Source: Sedimentisphaerales bacterium
Lineage (GTDB): Bacteria; Planctomycetota; Phycisphaerae; Sedimentisphaerales; Anaerobacaceae
Length of the DNA: 48,429 nucleotides
NCBI GenBank assembly: GCA_016927855.1
Contig: JAFGLV010000077.1
Coordinates: 1-48,429 of the forward strand
Direction: 5' to 3'
The position numbers were made by a program, and so were the translations under genes. This document shows positions 26,849 through 35,735 of the stretch, piece by piece (positions within the stretch are counted from its first letter, which is position 1; each line of letters starts with the position of its first letter). The notes under the pieces were generated by a model. That model had not been told where the DNA came from. It worked only from the letters and a program-made list of their open reading frames with translations, and ran no database searches.

Positions 26849-29800
26849 TTATCGAATCCTGGGCGCCGACCGATCCGGATAGGCGGGCCGGGCCGGCCGC
26901 TGCGGCTGTTGTTCGAGTAGCTTCAAAACGACTCCGATAGCGGTCTCCAGTTGCGGATCGCGCCCGGCCACCATCTCGTGCGGCGCGTTCTCCACGTCGT
27001 AGTCCGGATCGACACCGTAGGCTTCGACCTCCCACTTGCCGTCGCGATAGATACCGAACGACGGCGCGGAGACGAAACCACCGTCAATGGGTTGTGGGTT
27101 GCGGGTGTAGCCGATCAGTCCGCCCCAGGTGCGCGTGCCGACCAACGGGCCGAGTCCGGCGGCGCGGAAGTAGTATGGGAACGCGTCGCCACCCGAGCCC
27201 GACCAGCCGTTCATCAGCATGACCTTGGGGCCGGTGTGCGCGATCGTCGGTGTTTGCCAGTCGTGATGGTCACGCCGCGCCCACTGATTGTAGACCGGTC
27301 GATTGAGCAGTTCGATGAAGCGGTCGGGGATCTGGCCTCCACTGTTGAAGCGCTCGTCGATGATGAGTGCATCCATGTCCCATTGCGGCGTGAACTGGCG
27401 GACCAGTTCGCTCTGCCCGTTCGTGCCGGTGTCGGGGACATAGACATAGCCGACCCGCCCTTGCGTGGCTTCCTCGACCTTCCTGCGGTTCTCTTCGATC
27501 CACGCGAGATTGCGCAAACGGAACTCGCTGTCCATCGGCTTGACCAGAGCGTCGTTCGCGTCATTTGTGTCCGGCGTGCGACCGATGGTCAATGTCACGG
27601 TTTCACCGGCAAGACCTTGGAAAGCCGCCCAGGGATCCTTGGACGTATCCACAGGCCGACCGTTGACCGCCAGCAGGTAGTCACCCTCCTGCACGTTGAC
27701 ACCCGGCGCACGCAGAGGCGAGCGCGGCTCGGCGCCCTGTTCGCCGGGATCGTGGATCTTGCTGATACGGTAGGCGTCGTTAGCATCGTCCAGCTCGAAG
27801 TCACAACCCAGCAGTCCCACGGAAAGCCGCTCGGGACTTTCGATGTCACCGCCGCGCACGTACGTGTGGGACGCGTTGAGCTCGCCGAACATCTCGCCGA
27901 TGATATAGTTCAGGTCTTCGCGATCCACGACGTAAGGCAGTAGCGCCGCGTAGCGCTCGCGCATCGCAAGCCAGTCGACGCCGTGCATGTTCGGGTCGTA
28001 AAAGAAGTCGCGTTGGATGCGCCAGGCTTCGACGAAGATCTGGCGCCACTCTTGGGGTGGGTCGATCCAGGCTTTCAGGTCGTCGGAAGCGATCTTGCCG
28101 TCACCGACCTTCTTGTTCTCGCCCAGATCGACGATGCCGTACGTCGAGCGGCTTTTGTACAGCACTTTCTTGCCGTCGGCGGAGACGTCGAAGCTGTCGA
28201 TCTTCTCGATCACCGTCTTTTCTTCGCGCTCCTTCAGGTCGTAGTAGCGTAGGGTCCCCGAAGGTCCGCCTCCACCGGCTCCGGCCGCTGGCTGGCGCAG
28301 GAACAGAAGCTTGTCCTTGACACAAGCGAGCCCACCGAAGTTGCCTGCATCTATCGGCAGCTCGACGATCCTGTCAGTGATTCCGTCGAATTCGATCTCG
28401 ACCGGCTCCGCCTTGTCTTTGCCTTTTGCCTCTTTGTCTTCTTCATCCTCCTGGGCTTGTGTCCCGTCCACTTCGTTGGGATCGTTCGGGTCCGCTACCT
28501 CCTTGTCCTTCTCGCCCTCATCTTCATTGTCGTCTTCGCCCTCTTCTTCATCGCTGCGCGGCGCCAAGGGTGAAGGCGTGTCCTCCTTCAATGTCACGAC
28601 ATAGAGCTGCGTCGAGTTCGGATAAATCCACGTGCTGTCCATGTCGCCATAGATCGGATCGAACGAACGGTTGGACGAGAAGAAAAGGTACTTGCCCTCC
28701 GCGTCGAAGACAGGTGACGCACTGTCATAGAAATCGGTCGTTACAGGGTGGACGACTGCTTCATTAGTGTCGTAGATCATGACGACGCCGTGGCGGTTGG
28801 CGCCGTGCTTGACGTAGGCGACCCATCGGCTATCGGGCGACCAGGCGTAGCTGCTCATATTCGACCATTCGTCCTTGTCGACGAACCGCGGCGTGCCGCC
28901 TTCGGCGTCCACGACGAAGAGGCTTCCGGTCTTGTCGCTGAACGCGAGTTGCTCGCTGTCGGGTGACCAGACGGGGCGGTAGCGATACACCGCGCCGTCG
29001 GTGGTGATTCGCTTGGGCTCGCCTTTGCCGTCGCCGGAGCGCAGATACAGCTCGTACTCGCCTGTCTCGTCCGAGAGGTACGCGATCCGCTTGCCGTCGG
29101 GTGACCAGGCGGGATACCGTTCGGCGACGCCGGACGTATTCGTCAGGTTCCGCACGCTGCCGTGCTTCTCGGGAACGGTGAAGATCTCAGCGCGCGCCTC
29201 GAAGACCGCACGCTTGCCGCTGGGCGAAAGCGAAGCGTTCTCAATGTGCTTCGACACGTTCTTGAGCTCCGTGCGAATCCGAGGCAAGTCGTCGGGGACC
29301 CTGATCTCGAGCGGCTTTGACGTTCCGGAAGCGAGGTCGAGCAGGTAGATGTGACCGCCGTTCTCGAAGACGATCGCGTCGGGACCGAGGCTGGGCCACT
29401 TGACGTCGTATTCGTCGAACTCGGTCACTTGGCGAAAGCGCTCCGTCCCGAGGTCGTAGGCCCAGATATTGAGCTTTTCGTTTTCGGCGCGGTCCGAGAG
29501 GAAGTAGATGGTGTTCTCGTGCCACATCGGCACGGCGTCGGTACCGGGAAAATCGGTGACCTTCTCGGAGGTGTTCTCCACGAAGTCGTAGAGCCACAGG
29601 TCGCTGGCCATGCCGCCGCGGTAGCGCTTCCAGTTGCGGAACTCGCGCGAGATGAACTGGAAGACCATCCGGCCGCCGTCGGGACTGAACGACGCCAGCT
29701 CGCCGTAAGGAAGCGGGAGCGTCTGGGGCAACCCCCCTGCTATCGACTGCTTGAATAAGCGATTGAAACGCGTGGACGGACTGACCATGCGCGAGCGATA

Positions 29801-30199
29801 GAGCACGTGCTCGCCGTCGGGATACCACTCGACGACCAGATCGGCGTCGCCGTGGTGGGTCAGCCGCTTGGGTGTCCCCCCTTCCGAAGGGATCACGTAG
29901 ACGTCGGTGTTCCCGTCGTAGTTGCCGCTGAAGGCGATCGTATTGCCATCGGGCGAGAACTTCGGAAACATCTCGTCGCCTTTGGGCGAGCTGAGCCGGC
30001 GCGCGACGCCGCCGATCTTCGACACGGTCCAGAGGTCTCCGGCATAGGAGAAAACGATCTTATCAGAACTGACATCGGGGAATCGCAACATCCTCGCGTC
30101 CGGCGAGTGGCCGGGACCGTCGGATTGAACGGCGAACGCGAGGACAGGGAACGATACGGCGGCAATCAGGACGCTTAGGCACTTTCTCGTAGTCATCAT
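26849..30199 (-). CDS. Tricorn-type protease (propellers, PDZ, S41 peptidase), exported
   Basis: 1116 residues. Start ATG 30199 (or the adjacent 30196) with GAGGG; signal peptide 1-23. Two TolB/WD40-like propellers cover about 30-640 (FSPDGNTIAFSGNY, AWSPDGKRIAYLSD, VWSPDSEQLAFSD). A core domain follows, then a PDZ domain (about 788-875, EGDYLLAVNGRPVD) and the S41 catalytic domain. H778 in ASHTYVRGGD and S1002 in GWSGSGGDAFPYYF match the tricorn catalytic His and Ser by alignment. A very acidic low-complexity insert lies at about 546-605. Tricorn enzymes cut polypeptides to small peptides; the signal peptide puts this one outside the cytoplasm. It is first in the peptide operon. Confidence 0.93.
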   Translation of the reverse strand: MMTTRKCLSVLIAAVSFPVLAFAVQSDGPGHSPDARMLRFPDVSSDKIVFSYAGDLWTVSKIGGVARRLSSPKGDEMFPKFSPDGNTIAFSGNYDGNTDVYVIPSEGGTPKRLTHHGDADLVVEWYPDGEHVLYRSRMVSPSTRFNRLFKQSIAGGLPQTLPLPYGELASFSPDGGRMVFQFISREFRNWKRYRGGMASDLWLYDFVENTSEKVTDFPGTDAVPMWHENTIYFLSDRAENEKLNIWAYDLGTERFRQVTEFDEYDVKWPSLGPDAIVFENGGHIYLLDLASGTSKPLEIRVPDDLPRIRTELKNVSKHIENASLSPSGKRAVFEARAEIFTVPEKHGSVRNLTNTSGVAERYPAWSPDGKRIAYLSDETGEYELYLRSGDGKGEPKRITTDGAVYRYRPVWSPDSEQLAFSDKTGSLFVVDAEGGTPRFVDKDEWSNMSSYAWSPDSRWVAYVKHGANRHGVVMIYDTNEAVVHPVTTDFYDSASPVFDAEGKYLFFSSNRSFDPIYGDMDSTWIYPNSTQLYVVTLKEDTPSPLAPRSDEEEGEDDNEDEGEKDKEVADPNDPNEVDGTQAQEDEEDKEAKGKDKAEPVEIEFDGITDRIVELPIDAGNFGGLACVKDKLLFLRQPAAGAGGGGPSGTLRYYDLKEREEKTVIEKIDSFDVSADGKKVLYKSRSTYGIVDLGENKKVGDGKIASDDLKAWIDPPQEWRQIFVEAWRIQRDFFYDPNMHGVDWLAMRERYAALLPYVVDREDLNYIIGEMFGELNASHTYVRGGDIESPERLSVGLLGCDFELDDANDAYRISKIHDPGEQGAEPRSPLRAPGVNVQEGDYLLAVNGRPVDTSKDPWAAFQGLAGETVTLTIGRTPDTNDANDALVKPMDSEFRLRNLAWIEENRRKVEEATQGRVGYVYVPDTGTNGQSELVRQFTPQWDMDALIIDERFNSGGQIPDRFIELLNRPVYNQWARRDHHDWQTPTIAHTGPKVMLMNGWSGSGGDAFPYYFRAAGLGPLVGTRTWGGLIGYTRNPQPIDGGFVSAPSFGIYRDGKWEVEAYGVDPDYDVENAPHEMVAGRDPQLETAIGVVLKLLEQQPQRPARPAYPDRSAPRIR

Positions 30200-30240
30200 T
30201 AGCCCTCAGTACAAAAGGTGTGTGCTGTGAGTTCGCGGCG

Positions 30241-30269
30241 ATAGTACCACCTCAGAGCGACAGGATCAA
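30241..30269 (-). promoter_or_regulatory. Sigma70-type promoter of the peptide operon
   Basis: On the minus strand TTGATC (30269-30264), 17-base spacer, TACTAT (30246-30241). Transcript start near 30234, about 35 bases ahead of the tricorn ATG. Confidence 0.6.
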
Positions 30270-30316
30270 GACGCCGACGATACGACGCTGTGTGGCTCGA
30301 TCAGCCCATTTCAGGA

Positions 30317-30346
30317 TTGCTATGGAACGCCCCTATGAGATAGGAT
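30317..30346 (+). promoter_or_regulatory. Weak candidate promoter of the POT gene
   Basis: TTGCTA (30317-30322), 18-base spacer, TAGGAT (30341-30346), about 70 bases ahead of ATG 30424. Both elements match only partly. Confidence 0.25.
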
Positions 30347-30423
30347 ACTCGCACGCCTGGAGCGGTGCCGCGTCTGTCGCTCCGATAATGTGCGCAACCT
30401 CTGTAGAGGCATTGAGACCCGCC

Positions 30424-32565
30424 ATGGCCAAGCGCGAATACCTGACCGCCCCCCTGCCGTCCGAGAAGATGCCCGCCGGCATTCCGTACATCCTTGCGAA
30501 CGAAGCCGCCGAGCGCTTCGCTTTCTACGGGATGAGCTCCATCTTGGTCGTGTTCATGACCAAGTACCTGATGGGCAGCCACGGCCTCGACGTCATGGGC
30601 GACGAAAAGGCGAAGGAATGGTTTCACACCTTCACCGCCGCGGTTTACTTCACACCGCTGATCGGCGCCCTGCTCAGCGATGGCTGGCTGGGCAAGTACC
30701 GCACCATCCTCTTCTTCTCGGTGGTCTACTGCGTCGGCATGGTGGCGCTTGCTTGGGACCATACCCGCCTGGGACTGGGCTTGGGGATGGTTCTGATCGC
30801 GTTGGGATCGGGCATTATCAAGCCTTGCGTGACGGCCAACGTAGGCGACCAGTTCGGCCAGCGGAACAAGCATCTGATATCGAAGATGTACGCCTGGTTT
30901 TACTTCGCGATCAACCTCGGTGCCTGCGCTTCGATGTTCCTGTGTCCGTTGCTGCTGGACCGATACGGCCCGCGTATTGGCTTCGGCGTTCCGGCGGTGT
31001 TGATGGTATTCGCGACAGTGGCCTTCTTTCTGGGAAGAGCGAAGTACGTCCACATCCCCCCTGCCGGCGAAAAGCTGGTCAACGAACTCGGGGACAAGGA
31101 AATACAGCGAATCCTTGCCCGACTCGCGGTTATCTTCGTTTTTGTCTCAATGTTCTTCGCGCTCTTCTATCAATCGCAAGGCGCGTGGGTGCTCCAGGCC
31201 GAGAAGATGGATCTCAAGTGGCTGGGCATTACCTGGTTACCCGCCCAAGTGCAGTTCATCAACTCTTTCTTCATCATGATTATGATTCCCCTGGCTTCCT
31301 ATCTTATCTATCCATCCGTCAGTAAGGTCGTTCCGCTTACGCCGTTGCGGAAAATCGGCGCCGGGATGCTGGTTACCGCGGTGTGCTTCATCGTGCCGGC
31401 CTGGATCGAGACGCAGATACAGGGAGGCGATGTCTTCAAGTGTACATCCCGCTCGACCATAACCGGGCTGGAGCCTCTGCGACTCATTGATGGCCTGACG
31501 GACGACGGGTCGCGCTGGTCCTCCGCGACCGCTCCGTCGTCGGAGGCGCCGCAGGAGGTGGTCATTCGCCTCCGCGAGCGGAAGGCTTGGCGGATAGACG
31601 GCGTTGCTGTCTGGGCGCAGACACACCTCAGCCGGCGTGAGATCGCCGCCGATTTGGACCAGTTGCTCACGGAGACCCTCCGCGAGGGCGTTTCGTCCAA
31701 CGCGCCGGCCACTGCGGACGTGAACCAGTCTCTGGAGATAGCCCCGGCCCAGACCAGGGAAGTCATAGCGGCCGTGAGAAAGGCCGATAATGTCGAGGAG
31801 GCCAAGTCCATCGCTGCGGGTGCGTTGGCGGAACTCGAGATCGATACCGGCCTGCTCGAGGACGAGGCCTATCAGCCACGGAATGTCTCGCTGTTCGCGG
31901 GGGATTTCCGTGGGCGGCTTGTCCCCGTGCTGTATTCAGGATTGCCGGCGGACGAGAAGGAGACTGCCGGCGATGCCAGGGAATACGCCGTAGACACTGG
32001 ATGGACGCATGTAGGCGACTACGTGCTGGATCCTAACGAAGGCCGGAGCGTCCTTCAGTTCGAGCCGACCACCGCTACCCACGTGCTGGTTCAAATCAAG
32101 TCCAACTACGGCGGCGATCGCGTCAAGATTGCCGAAATCGAGGTCGTGACGACCGACCCCGTCCCGACCGGTTCGAAAGCAATCACGCAGCGAATCTGGC
32201 CGAACGTCGCGGCCTTGGGCTACAGGCCGAGCATCGGCTGGCAGTTTTTCGCCTACCTCCTCCTCACTGCAGGCGAGATTCTCGCCTCCATCTCGGTCCT
32301 GGAGTTCTCGTACACACAGGCGCCAAAGAAGGTAAAGTCTTTTGTCATGAGTCTTTACCTGCTTTCCATATCGCTGGGTAACGTCTTCTCCGCCGTTGTG
32401 AATCACTTCATCCAGAACCCCGACGGCTCAACCAAGCTGCCAGGCGCGAGCTACTACTGGTTCTTCGCTATTGCTATGGTCGTCACTCTGGCGCTCTACA
32501 TCCCCGTCGCCATGCGCTTTCCGGTAAGGGAGTACATCCAGGACGAAGCGCAACCTGGCGGATGA
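30424..32565 (+). CDS. POT-family peptide transporter with large TM9-TM10 domain
   Basis: 713 residues from ATG 30424 (a start further upstream would only add non-family sequence). TM1 holds the proton-coupling ExxER motif (NEAAERFAFYGM). FHTFTAAVYFTPLIGALLSD, DGWLGKYRTI and GSGIIKPCVTANVGDQF are typical of POT and close in form to animal PepT proteins. Nine helices run to about residue 335. A soluble domain of roughly 265 residues follows (336-600, beta-rich with discoidin-like features such as HVLVQIKSNYGG), then TM10-TM12 (603-700). The two extra helices between TM6 and TM7 found in most bacterial POTs are not evident. It should import di/tripeptides with protons. Divergent from the peptide operon. 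Confidence 0.9.
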   Translation: MAKREYLTAPLPSEKMPAGIPYILANEAAERFAFYGMSSILVVFMTKYLMGSHGLDVMGDEKAKEWFHTFTAAVYFTPLIGALLSDGWLGKYRTILFFSVVYCVGMVALAWDHTRLGLGLGMVLIALGSGIIKPCVTANVGDQFGQRNKHLISKMYAWFYFAINLGACASMFLCPLLLDRYGPRIGFGVPAVLMVFATVAFFLGRAKYVHIPPAGEKLVNELGDKEIQRILARLAVIFVFVSMFFALFYQSQGAWVLQAEKMDLKWLGITWLPAQVQFINSFFIMIMIPLASYLIYPSVSKVVPLTPLRKIGAGMLVTAVCFIVPAWIETQIQGGDVFKCTSRSTITGLEPLRLIDGLTDDGSRWSSATAPSSEAPQEVVIRLRERKAWRIDGVAVWAQTHLSRREIAADLDQLLTETLREGVSSNAPATADVNQSLEIAPAQTREVIAAVRKADNVEEAKSIAAGALAELEIDTGLLEDEAYQPRNVSLFAGDFRGRLVPVLYSGLPADEKETAGDAREYAVDTGWTHVGDYVLDPNEGRSVLQFEPTTATHVLVQIKSNYGGDRVKIAEIEVVTTDPVPTGSKAITQRIWPNVAALGYRPSIGWQFFAYLLLTAGEILASISVLEFSYTQAPKKVKSFVMSLYLLSISLGNVFSAVVNHFIQNPDGSTKLPGASYYWFFAIAMVVTLALYIPVAMRFPVREYIQDEAQPGG

Positions 32566-33112
32566 TGTTGCCTTCGGGTGCGTTGGCTCGCTACTTTGAC
32601 GGTAACGGGTCCAATGAAGACGGCCATGGGCGATGTATGTGCCCTATCCGCCCCCGATCTGTACTTCGCGCAGCTTCCAAGTCTGCGCATACGTCCTGCA
32701 CTTCCTATGTCACGAGTCAACATGTACGTCCTATAATAGACGGCTTGCAGAATACGCAAACACGTTTCCGTAACACAGGCTGTCTCCCAGACTGAAGACT
32801 TGGCGAAGCCGCGCGCGAGCACGCGGTCCAGTTAGTTTGCAGCACCATTGCTTTCTCGGAATCAGGCGACGTGGCGGTGGATTCGTCTTTGCGTGAGACA
32901 GCGACTATGTTCAACAGGCGCTAAGCGAGCGCCGGGGGGAAAGCTCAGAGAGATGCCGCTACGGAAGACGGCTTGCTTGGCAGCGTGCTCCAGGGGGTGG
33001 CCGGGCGTGCGCGAGGACGTTTGGAGCCTAGACGTTACGCGGAGATGTGGGGCGTAGCGCTCCTTGCAGAACGTCTCCTCGGTAGCGCAGCCAGGGGGTC
33101 AAAGAACGGCGC

Positions 33113-33128
33113 TGTTCCACGTGGAACA
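33113..33128. promoter_or_regulatory. parS: parS centromere site 1
   Basis: TGTTCCACGTGGAACA, a perfect 16-bp palindrome of the chromosomal parS type. It lies 474 bases ahead of parB. ParB would load here and spread as a CTP-dependent clamp. Confidence 0.92.
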
Positions 33129-33440
33129 CTGTGCCGTGCATGGTCCAAGGGAGCAGGTGTGCAGATAGCGAGGATTGCCTCGGAAGAAGCCTTCGGCTGG
33201 CTGCCAGCAGGCGCGTAATTGTGGCGCGATGCCGATAGGGTGGTGAGCATACCCGCTGGCTATGTTCAAATGAGGTACTCTGTTCGGCGCGTCGTTCGGG
33301 TGCGTGAGAGTGAGGGCGCCCGGTGGAGTGGATGGGACGTGGGGGCCGGGAACGGGTGGGGCTGATGGTGGTCCGGCTGAGGCAGAAAGGACCGAGTGGT
33401 GGGAGAGCGTTGGCTCTCGTGGCGCCGACAGAACCAGAGG

Positions 33441-33456
33441 TGTTCCACGTGGAACA
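33441..33456. promoter_or_regulatory. parS: parS centromere site 2
   Basis: A second identical TGTTCCACGTGGAACA, 328 bases after the first and 131 bases before the parB start. It lies upstream of the parB -35 box, so ParB bound here could also affect its own promoter (inference). Confidence 0.92.
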
Positions 33457-33511
33457 TGAGAAGAACACCATGAAAGTTGCAGATTCAAGAGCACAAATGC
33501 CGAACTATGTA

Positions 33512-33540
33512 TTGTCCGGCCGCGGAGATGATTCTACAAT
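33512..33540 (+). promoter_or_regulatory. Sigma70-type promoter of parB
   Basis: TTGTCC (33512-33517), 17-base spacer, TACAAT (33535-33540); leader of about 40 bases to ATG 33587. Confidence 0.55.
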
Positions 33541-33586
33541 GTCGGCCGCTGCCAGGGAACGGTTGGGATGTCTTAAGGAGTGCACA

Positions 33587-34537
33587 ATGGCAATGGGAAA
33601 GGGCGAGAAGCCCCGACACTTGGGCAGGGGTTTGGAGTCGCTATTAGGTCCTATAAGTATTGTCTCTGAGGAGGAAGCGGAGGCCTTGGCGCACGGCGTT
33701 AACTATTCTAAGTATCATTCTGACAAGGAGTTACATGCATCGTTGGCCGAGCTGGAGCTGTCAACGATTACGCCGAATCCTTATCAGGCGCGCACAGTCT
33801 GGCATGAGAAGGACCTGGTTGAACTGGCGGATTCGATTCGAGCGAACGGTGTGATCCAGCCGATTCTGGTGCGGCCGTTCCAGGGGGGGTATCAACTGAT
33901 CGCCGGAGAGCGCCGGTATCGCGCGGCACAGATGGCGGGTCTGAGCACGATCCCGGCCCTCGTGCGCTCGGTGACGGACGAGGAGTTATTCGAGTGGTCT
34001 CTCGTGGAGAACATTCACCGGCGCGACCTGAACGCCATCGAGCGTGCGAAGGCCTATCAGCGGTACCTAAATGCGTTTTCGCTGACCCAGAGCGAGGCAG
34101 CCGAGCGTCTCGGCGAAGACCGGTCTGTAATCGCTAACTATTTGCGCTTGCTTGACTTACCGGACGAGATCCGCCAGATGCTTGGGGAAGGCAGTCTGAG
34201 CATGGGCCATGCGCGCGCCATTTTGGGTCTGCCGACGGATGAGCTGCGGCGCAAGCTGGCGAACCGTGCTCTGGCAGGGCGGTTGAGCGTTCGGGAGGTA
34301 GAACGGTTGGTCCGGAAGTACCAGGCGCAGGAGGGCGCGACGAGCGCCACACCAGGTGGCAAACCGGCCCACATCGCAGACCTGGAAGACAGACTGAGGC
34401 GTCAGCTTGGTACGCGTGTCGCGATCCAGACGCGAAAGAATGGACAGCGAGGCAAGATTGTCATCGAGTTCGACTCGCTGGATGATTTCGACCGAATCAC
34501 GGACTCGCTGGGCCTGGCCTGCGCGGAAGACGTCTGA
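33587..34537 (+). CDS. parB: Chromosome-partitioning protein ParB
   Basis: 316 residues. ATG 33587 follows AAGGAG at 33575-33580. The N-terminus HLGRGLESLLGPI matches the ParA-activating motif with its arginine. The CTPase/N-terminal domain carries ISTITPNPYQAR-like STITPNPYQAR, GGYQLIAGERRYRAAQ (the GERRYRA box) and WSLVENIHRRDLNAIERAKA (ENxxRxDLN box). The HTH region is LTQSEAAERLGEDRSVIANY, and a C-terminal dimerisation domain ends the protein. It binds parS and organises the origin region; two perfect sites lie just upstream. No parA is next to it, although the N-terminal motif implies a ParA partner elsewhere. Confidence 0.96.
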   Translation: MAMGKGEKPRHLGRGLESLLGPISIVSEEEAEALAHGVNYSKYHSDKELHASLAELELSTITPNPYQARTVWHEKDLVELADSIRANGVIQPILVRPFQGGYQLIAGERRYRAAQMAGLSTIPALVRSVTDEELFEWSLVENIHRRDLNAIERAKAYQRYLNAFSLTQSEAAERLGEDRSVIANYLRLLDLPDEIRQMLGEGSLSMGHARAILGLPTDELRRKLANRALAGRLSVREVERLVRKYQAQEGATSATPGGKPAHIADLEDRLRRQLGTRVAIQTRKNGQRGKIVIEFDSLDDFDRITDSLGLACAEDV

Positions 34538-34583
34538 GACGAGCCCGACGCCAGCATTTGCTTGATTTGTTGAAGTCACGCTG

Positions 34584-34592
34584 TGGTATAAT
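34584..34592 (+). promoter_or_regulatory. Extended -10 promoter
   Basis: TGGTATAAT fits the extended -10 pattern TGnTATAAT. A TTGATT lies 19 bases upstream as a loose -35. Transcription would start near 34599 and read the gene at 34676. Confidence 0.6.
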
Positions 34593-34675
34593 GGAGGTGC
34601 TGCGTGCCTGGCGGCATTTGTAGGGGGCGCCGGCGGCGACAACGGTGGATATCAGCACTGAGAAAGGGGATTCTC

Positions 34676-35671
34676 ATGAAAGGCTCAGGAAAGTCCGTTG
34701 GTGTTCTTTTCGGCATTGTAGCGGCTTCATGGCTGCTGCTTGGTGCGACCGTGGCCCTGGGCCAGCGGCCGGAGGTCCCGACGGGACGCGGACCCTACGA
34801 CACCGGCATGCCGGACGAACGTGGATATGAGAGGCCGGGTCCGCAAGCGCAACAGAACGCTCCTGCAAGCGTGGTGGCCGACCCGAATGCCATCCGGGAA
34901 AAGGTGGCGTCCTTTGCTGGTTTGGCGGATGCACTGGCTGCGCTGGAAGCCAAGAGCAGAACGGAGCAGCGCGGTTGGCAACAGCGCAGGCTTGACAATC
35001 GCACGTCGATCCTGCGTGCAGCGGATGCGCAGTTCGTTGAGGAGCTGGCGTTGGTCAGGACAACCGCGACGCAAGAGAACGCGACGAGAACCGTGCGCGC
35101 GATCGACGATCTGGGCGCGGTGCGGAAGCAACGCCATGACGTGATCGCGGATGTCCTGCGCGAGGAGCGGCGCGCGGCGATCTTGGCCGAACGCGAGGCC
35201 AGCCGTGCTGCGCGCGGCGGTGCCATGGGGAGCGGCAGGGGGCGCGGCAGAGGGATGCAGGCGACCGAGACGACTACCGCCGCGCCTGCGGAGGCCTATC
35301 GCACGCCGATAACGCGCGACCCGAACGCGCCACCTCTCGACCCGAACACCGAGGCCCAGTTGCAGGCCTGGCAGAGCAGCGCTGAGGACAAACGCTCGGC
35401 GCTGGGCGTCGTCACCGAGTCGGACCTTCGCGAGCTCGAGTCACTACGACAGCTCGCGGAAGCGGAGAACGCCAAGCGTACGGCAGCGACGATCGAAGGT
35501 CTGATGTTGGCAAGGCAGCAGCGCCAGGAGGCGATCGTGGAGCGGATTGTTGCGGCTGAGGAACGGGAGCGCCGGCTCGAAGAGCGAGCTAACGCGCGCA
35601 GCGGTCGAGGTGCGGAGCGCGGCGCGACGCAGCACGAAACGACTCCGACTCGCGGTCGGCGATTGCGGTGA
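34676..35671 (+). CDS. Secreted helical protein with internal duplication, function unknown
   Basis: 331 residues. ATG 34676 follows AAAGGGGA; signal peptide about 1-29 (VLFGIVAASWLLLGATVALG). Two long charged helical blocks, about 80-185 and 245-310, resemble each other: VRTTATQENATRTVRAID against LRQLAEAENAKRTAATIE, then VRKQRHDVIADVL against ARQQRQEAIVERI. Between them lies a Gly/Arg patch (RGGAMGSGRGRGRGMQ) and a DPNAPPLDPNTE linker; the C-terminus is Arg-rich. The composition suggests a periplasmic coiled coil, perhaps binding nucleic acid or polyanions (inference). No family recognised. Confidence 0.7.
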   Translation: MKGSGKSVGVLFGIVAASWLLLGATVALGQRPEVPTGRGPYDTGMPDERGYERPGPQAQQNAPASVVADPNAIREKVASFAGLADALAALEAKSRTEQRGWQQRRLDNRTSILRAADAQFVEELALVRTTATQENATRTVRAIDDLGAVRKQRHDVIADVLREERRAAILAEREASRAARGGAMGSGRGRGRGMQATETTTAAPAEAYRTPITRDPNAPPLDPNTEAQLQAWQSSAEDKRSALGVVTESDLRELESLRQLAEAENAKRTAATIEGLMLARQQRQEAIVERIVAAEERERRLEERANARSGRGAERGATQHETTPTRGRRLR

Positions 35672-35735
35672 GAGGGACTTCAGAAGGAGGGACAGGCCAA
35701 GCCGAGACGAGCGCCGGACGCCGTGCGGCAGGGGG

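Larger units (their letters stand above)
32566..33511. other. Long stretch without a convincing gene, upstream of parB
   Basis: About 950 bases between the POT stop and the parB promoter. Short frames exist on both strands but none has a ribosome site plus recognisable protein. It contains two parS sites (33113 and 33441) and a TATAAT at 32732-32737 without a good -35. I looked for DnaA boxes (TTATCCACA type), tmRNA, RNase P RNA and SRP RNA signatures and recognised none. Confidence 0.5.

Noticed and set aside
32732..33110. Possible structured RNA (RNase P, tmRNA or SRP RNA) in the gap before parB
   Set aside because: None of the conserved cores of these RNAs could be found by eye; left as an open non-coding region.
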